A DNA stretch of 64,000 bases. Source: Pseudomonas sp. Root71. Lineage in GTDB: Bacteria > Pseudomonadota > Gammaproteobacteria > Pseudomonadales > Pseudomonadaceae. The stretch covers positions 18,369 to 82,368 of the forward strand of contig NZ_LMHY01000006.1 of assembly GCF_001429045.1 (NCBI RefSeq), read 5' to 3'. The notes below the pieces were generated by a model, which worked only from the letters and a program-made list of their open reading frames with translations, was not told the DNA's origin and made no database searches. The position numbers and the translations under genes are program-made. Of this stretch, positions 61,411 through 64,000 are shown one piece after another (position 1 is the first letter of the stretch; each line of letters starts with the position of its first letter).

Positions 61411-63126
61411 TTACTGCTTGCCCGCAACCAATGGCGGAGTACGCGGCGGGATCATGCGTTTGCTGCCGGTCGACTCGAACGCCGATGCCAGGTGCAGCAG
61501 CGACGAGTCGTCATAGGCACGACCGGCAAAGGTCAGGCCGACCGGCATGCCGATGTCCGGCATCACGCCCATCGGCACGGTGACCGTTGGCACGCCCAGG
61601 TGACGGATGGCGAGGTTGCCATTGGCGACCCAAACCCCGTTGCTCCAGGCGATGTCCGCCGATTGCGGATCGACATCGGCATTCGCCGGCCCCACATCGG
61701 CAACCGTCGGGAACAGCACCGCGTCGAGCCCCAGGCGATCCATCCAGTCTTCCAGATCGATCTTGCGGGTTTTTTCCAGCCCGCGCAGGCCGTCCGGCAC
61801 CGTGCTGATCTGGTCCCACGGGGTGATGCCGCGCTCGGCCATTCGCACGTATTCGTCCATGCCAGCGGCCAGGTCGCCCTCGCGGTTGGGCAGGGTGCCC
61901 GGGTCGTGAGGGAAGATCTGCGGGCCGTCGACATCGACGAGGCGATTCAGTTTGGGATCGCCGTTGGCTTGCAGGAAATCATCGAAGGCCCAGGCGGTCA
62001 GGTCCCACAATTCATGGTGTAAAAATTCTTTGGAGACGATGCCACGATTGAACACGGTCGGCGCACCAGGACGATCGCCTTCGCAATTGGAAACCAGCGG
62101 GAAGTCCACTTCGAGCACTTCGGCGCCTGCGGCTTCGAGGGCCTTGCGCGCCTGTTCCCAGAGCCCGATCACCGAAGGACGGGTATTGATGCGCTGGCCG
62201 GTCGGGCCACCAATGCCCGGTGCTTCGGACGTACCGGCTTCAGGGTCGGCGTTGATGTACATGCGTGGAATGCCGAACTTCTTGCCTTTGAGCGCTTCGC
62301 TGTTGGCGGCCAGCGCCGCGTAGGATTCAGGGCGTACCGAAGAGGATTTCGGGATCGGCACCCAGGGTTGCAGGCGCCACAGGTCGCCACGGGTGTCCGG
62401 GTCATCGGCCACTACCACGTCGAGCACTTCGAGCAGGTCGGCCATGGTCCGGGCAAACGGCACGACCACGTCCATGGTCGGGGTCAACGGCCAGTTGCCG
62501 CGTACCGAGATCACCCCGCGCGAAGGGGTGTAGGCGCACAAGCCATTGTTCGAGGCCGGGCCGCGCCCGCTCGACCAGGTTTCTTCCGCCACACCGAAGG
62601 CCGCGAAGCTGGCGGCAGTGGCAGTACCCGCGCCGTTCGACGAGCCGGAGGCGAAAGGGGCGGTGAGGTAGTCAGCGTTGTACGGGCTCTCGGCGCGGCC
62701 GTAGACGCCGCGTTGCATCCCGCCGTTGGCCATCGGCGGCATGTTGGTCTTGCCCAGGCAGATCGCCCCGGCAGCACGCAGGCGTTCGATGGTGAACGCA
62801 TCGCGATAGGCGACCAGGTCCTTGAAGGCCGGGCTGCCGGAAGCGGCGGTGAGGCCCTTGACCAGATAGCTGTCCTTGGCGGTGTAGGGGATACCGTCCA
62901 GCGCTCCCAGCGTCTGGCCCTTGGCACGACGGGCGTCGGACGCCTGCGCTTCGGCCAGCGCCTCCGGGTTGCGCACCACGACCGCGTTCAGCGCGGTAGG
63001 CGTTTCGGGGCCGTCATAGGCGTCGATTCGCGCGAGATAAGCCTGGACCAGTTCAACCGAGGTGGTCTGGCCGGATTCGAGCGCGGCGCGCAGCTCGGCG
63101 ATGGAAACTTCGGTAACTTCGATCAT
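61411..63126 (-). CDS. Amidase-signature-family protein
   Basis: 571 residues. The start LRAALESGQTTSVELVQAYLARIDAYDG, the catalytic lysine in GIPYTAKDSY, the cis-serine region APFASGSSNGAGTATAASFAAFG, and then AEETWSSGRGPASNNGL. The usual GG-S-I-R-x-P-A nucleophile block is changed to WSSGRGPA, but a serine is still available at the expected place. Amidases of this group hydrolyse varied amides. No neighbouring gene suggests the substrate. Upstream of it (63127-63390) is a terminator of the next unit. Confidence 0.85.
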   Translation of the reverse strand: MIEVTEVSIAELRAALESGQTTSVELVQAYLARIDAYDGPETPTALNAVVVRNPEALAEAQASDARRAKGQTLGALDGIPYTAKDSYLVKGLTAASGSPAFKDLVAYRDAFTIERLRAAGAICLGKTNMPPMANGGMQRGVYGRAESPYNADYLTAPFASGSSNGAGTATAASFAAFGVAEETWSSGRGPASNNGLCAYTPSRGVISVRGNWPLTPTMDVVVPFARTMADLLEVLDVVVADDPDTRGDLWRLQPWVPIPKSSSVRPESYAALAANSEALKGKKFGIPRMYINADPEAGTSEAPGIGGPTGQRINTRPSVIGLWEQARKALEAAGAEVLEVDFPLVSNCEGDRPGAPTVFNRGIVSKEFLHHELWDLTAWAFDDFLQANGDPKLNRLVDVDGPQIFPHDPGTLPNREGDLAAGMDEYVRMAERGITPWDQISTVPDGLRGLEKTRKIDLEDWMDRLGLDAVLFPTVADVGPANADVDPQSADIAWSNGVWVANGNLAIRHLGVPTVTVPMGVMPDIGMPVGLTFAGRAYDDSSLLHLASAFESTGSKRMIPPRTPPLVAGKQ

Positions 63127-63311
63127 GCTGCCACCGCCGCTTGCAGGTGGAGGGTCCCAAACACTTCACTTTTCTCGAAATGGACTTTCATATCGTTATT
63201 CTCGTTGCACTGTGTGGCACGACAGGGTCGGGTGTTAAAAATACTGAGCACTATTTAGCATTAAACCGGGATTTTAGGAATCCGTTGTCCAATTTATCTT
63301 ACAGGCGACAG

Positions 63312-63346
63312 AAAAAAGGCCACCACAACCCGACGTTGTGGTGGCC
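63312..63346 (-). terminator. Rho-independent terminator of the ABC-transporter unit
   Basis: On the minus strand, GGCCACCACAAC and GTTGTGGTGGCC (63318-63346) form a perfect 12-bp stem with a five-base loop, followed by TTTTTT. It lies 45 bases after the ABC ATPase stop. Confidence 0.92.
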
Positions 63347-63390
63347 CGAGGGTGACTCATTATAGTGGCCCGCGCGCGCAGGCCAATGGA

Positions 63391-64000
63391 TCAGTGAGCG
63401 CCGGCAGCCTTGTTCAGGTCGCTTTCGGCCCATTCGGTGTAGACGCAGGCATCGGCGGTGGCCCAACGCACCCGCACCGGGTCGCCTGCCTTGAGCGGCA
63501 TGCCGGCGGCGGACAGCGCCTTGACCGTCATCGAGGTACCGCCAGCAGTGACCACGCTGCAGGTCTGGCTCTCGCCGAGAAACAACACTTCCACGACCTT
63601 GGCCGAGACTTCGTTCCAGCCGGCGGCCAGCGGTTCGGCAAGGGCTTGTTCATTGCTCAGGGCCAGGGCTTTTTCCGGACGCACCATCAGCAGCACGTCC
63701 TGGTCGGTTTGCAGGCTGGCGGTGAGTCGGATCGACAGCGGCTGCCCTTCGAAGGTCGCCACCGCATTGCCCTGGGCCTTGAGCTTGAGGAAGTTCGAGT
63801 TGCCGAGGAACGAGGCGACAAAGGCGTTCGGTGGATTCTGGTACAGGTCATAGCCGCTGCCCAGGCCGACGATCTTGCCGTGGCTGAAAATCGCGATGCG
63901 CTGGGACAGGCGCATGGCTTCTTCCTGATCGTGGGTCACGTAGACGATGGTGATGCCCAGGCGTCGATGCAGCTGACGCAGTTCATCCTGCAAGTCTTCG
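63391..64000 (-). CDS. ABC-transporter ATP-binding protein, C-terminal part (PotA-like)
   Basis: Partial: the gene continues past the window's right edge. The visible ~203 residues start inside the ATPase domain after Walker B (LQDELRQLHRRLGITIVYVTHDQEEAMRLSQRIAIFSHGKI, with the H-loop histidine), then the TOBE-type regulatory domain (VVEVLFLGESQTCSVVTAGG, VRVRWATADACVY). This pattern is shared by spermidine/putrescine and iron or 2-aminoethylphosphonate importers. It is the last gene of its unit, followed by a perfect terminator. Confidence 0.9.
   Translation of the reverse strand, partial: EDLQDELRQLHRRLGITIVYVTHDQEEAMRLSQRIAIFSHGKIVGLGSGYDLYQNPPNAFVASFLGNSNFLKLKAQGNAVATFEGQPLSIRLTASLQTDQDVLLMVRPEKALALSNEQALAEPLAAGWNEVSAKVVEVLFLGESQTCSVVTAGGTSMTVKALSAAGMPLKAGDPVRVRWATADACVYTEWAESDLNKAAGAH

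Overview
The window looks like a chromosomal segment of a fluorescent Pseudomonas (P. fluorescens group). The gene content is GC-rich. The intergenic spaces carry the GTGGGAGC...TTGCTCGCGA and TAGGAGCTGCCGAAGGCTGCGATC hairpin repeats (REP/REPIN) typical of that group. There is a linked catBCA-benR-benABCD cluster, and several families are largely Pseudomonas-specific (DUF6124, DUF1652, an OprD-type porin). I saw no tRNA, rRNA, CRISPR array, prophage or intact insertion sequence.

Layout. 1-1.3 kb: REP array and a structured leader before a DUF6124 gene. 1.4-4.9 kb: a tight operon of DoxX, a membrane-anchored ABM-type protein, an amidohydrolase and a YcaC-type hydrolase. 5.0-7.5 kb: an MscS-like channel with a cyclic-nucleotide-binding domain, and a LysR regulator. 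7.6-21.8 kb: a large type II secretion/type IV pilus-like machine. It has GspF, GspG, GspE, PilM/N/O/P-like subunits, a TPR secretin lipoprotein and three further pseudopilins. Embedded in it are a lytic transglycosylase, a SCO-family protein, a shortened SCO-like protein, a cytochrome c/periplasmic-binding-protein fusion and a stand-alone receiver protein. 21.8-22.5 kb: second REP array with a long dispersed repeat, also present at the window start. 22.5-33 kb: housekeeping and signalling genes (two diguanylate cyclases, PpnN, a DHDPS-family protein, AzlCD, a SRAP protein, a polysaccharide deacetylase). 33-42.3 kb: benzoate-to-catechol-to-3-oxoadipate-enol-lactone catabolism with both regulators. 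42.3-47.7 kb: small proteins and a Puu-type polyamine module. 48-53.8 kb: an apparent N-heterocycle uptake and ring-opening module (two NCS1 permeases, isochorismatase-family hydrolase, luciferase-like monooxygenase, flavin reductase). 53.8-64 kb: GST, OprD porin, an unfamiliar lipoprotein, a PotF-type binding protein, an AraC regulator with a BASS-type transporter, an amidase, and a PotA-like ATPase cut by the window edge.

Two regions deserve the most attention. (1) In the secretion-redox cluster, two genes have good sigma-54 (-24/-12) promoters preceded by the same TTCCCC-N6-GGGG palindrome. This suggests that redox maturation proteins and a dedicated secretion machine are induced together by one enhancer-binding protein. 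(2) The flavin-monooxygenase cluster resembles the Rut pyrimidine pathway in logic but not in its parts list. Three of its transcription units share a 17-bp motif (TGGTATACCATAATACG and variants), which points to one regulator that is not encoded nearby.
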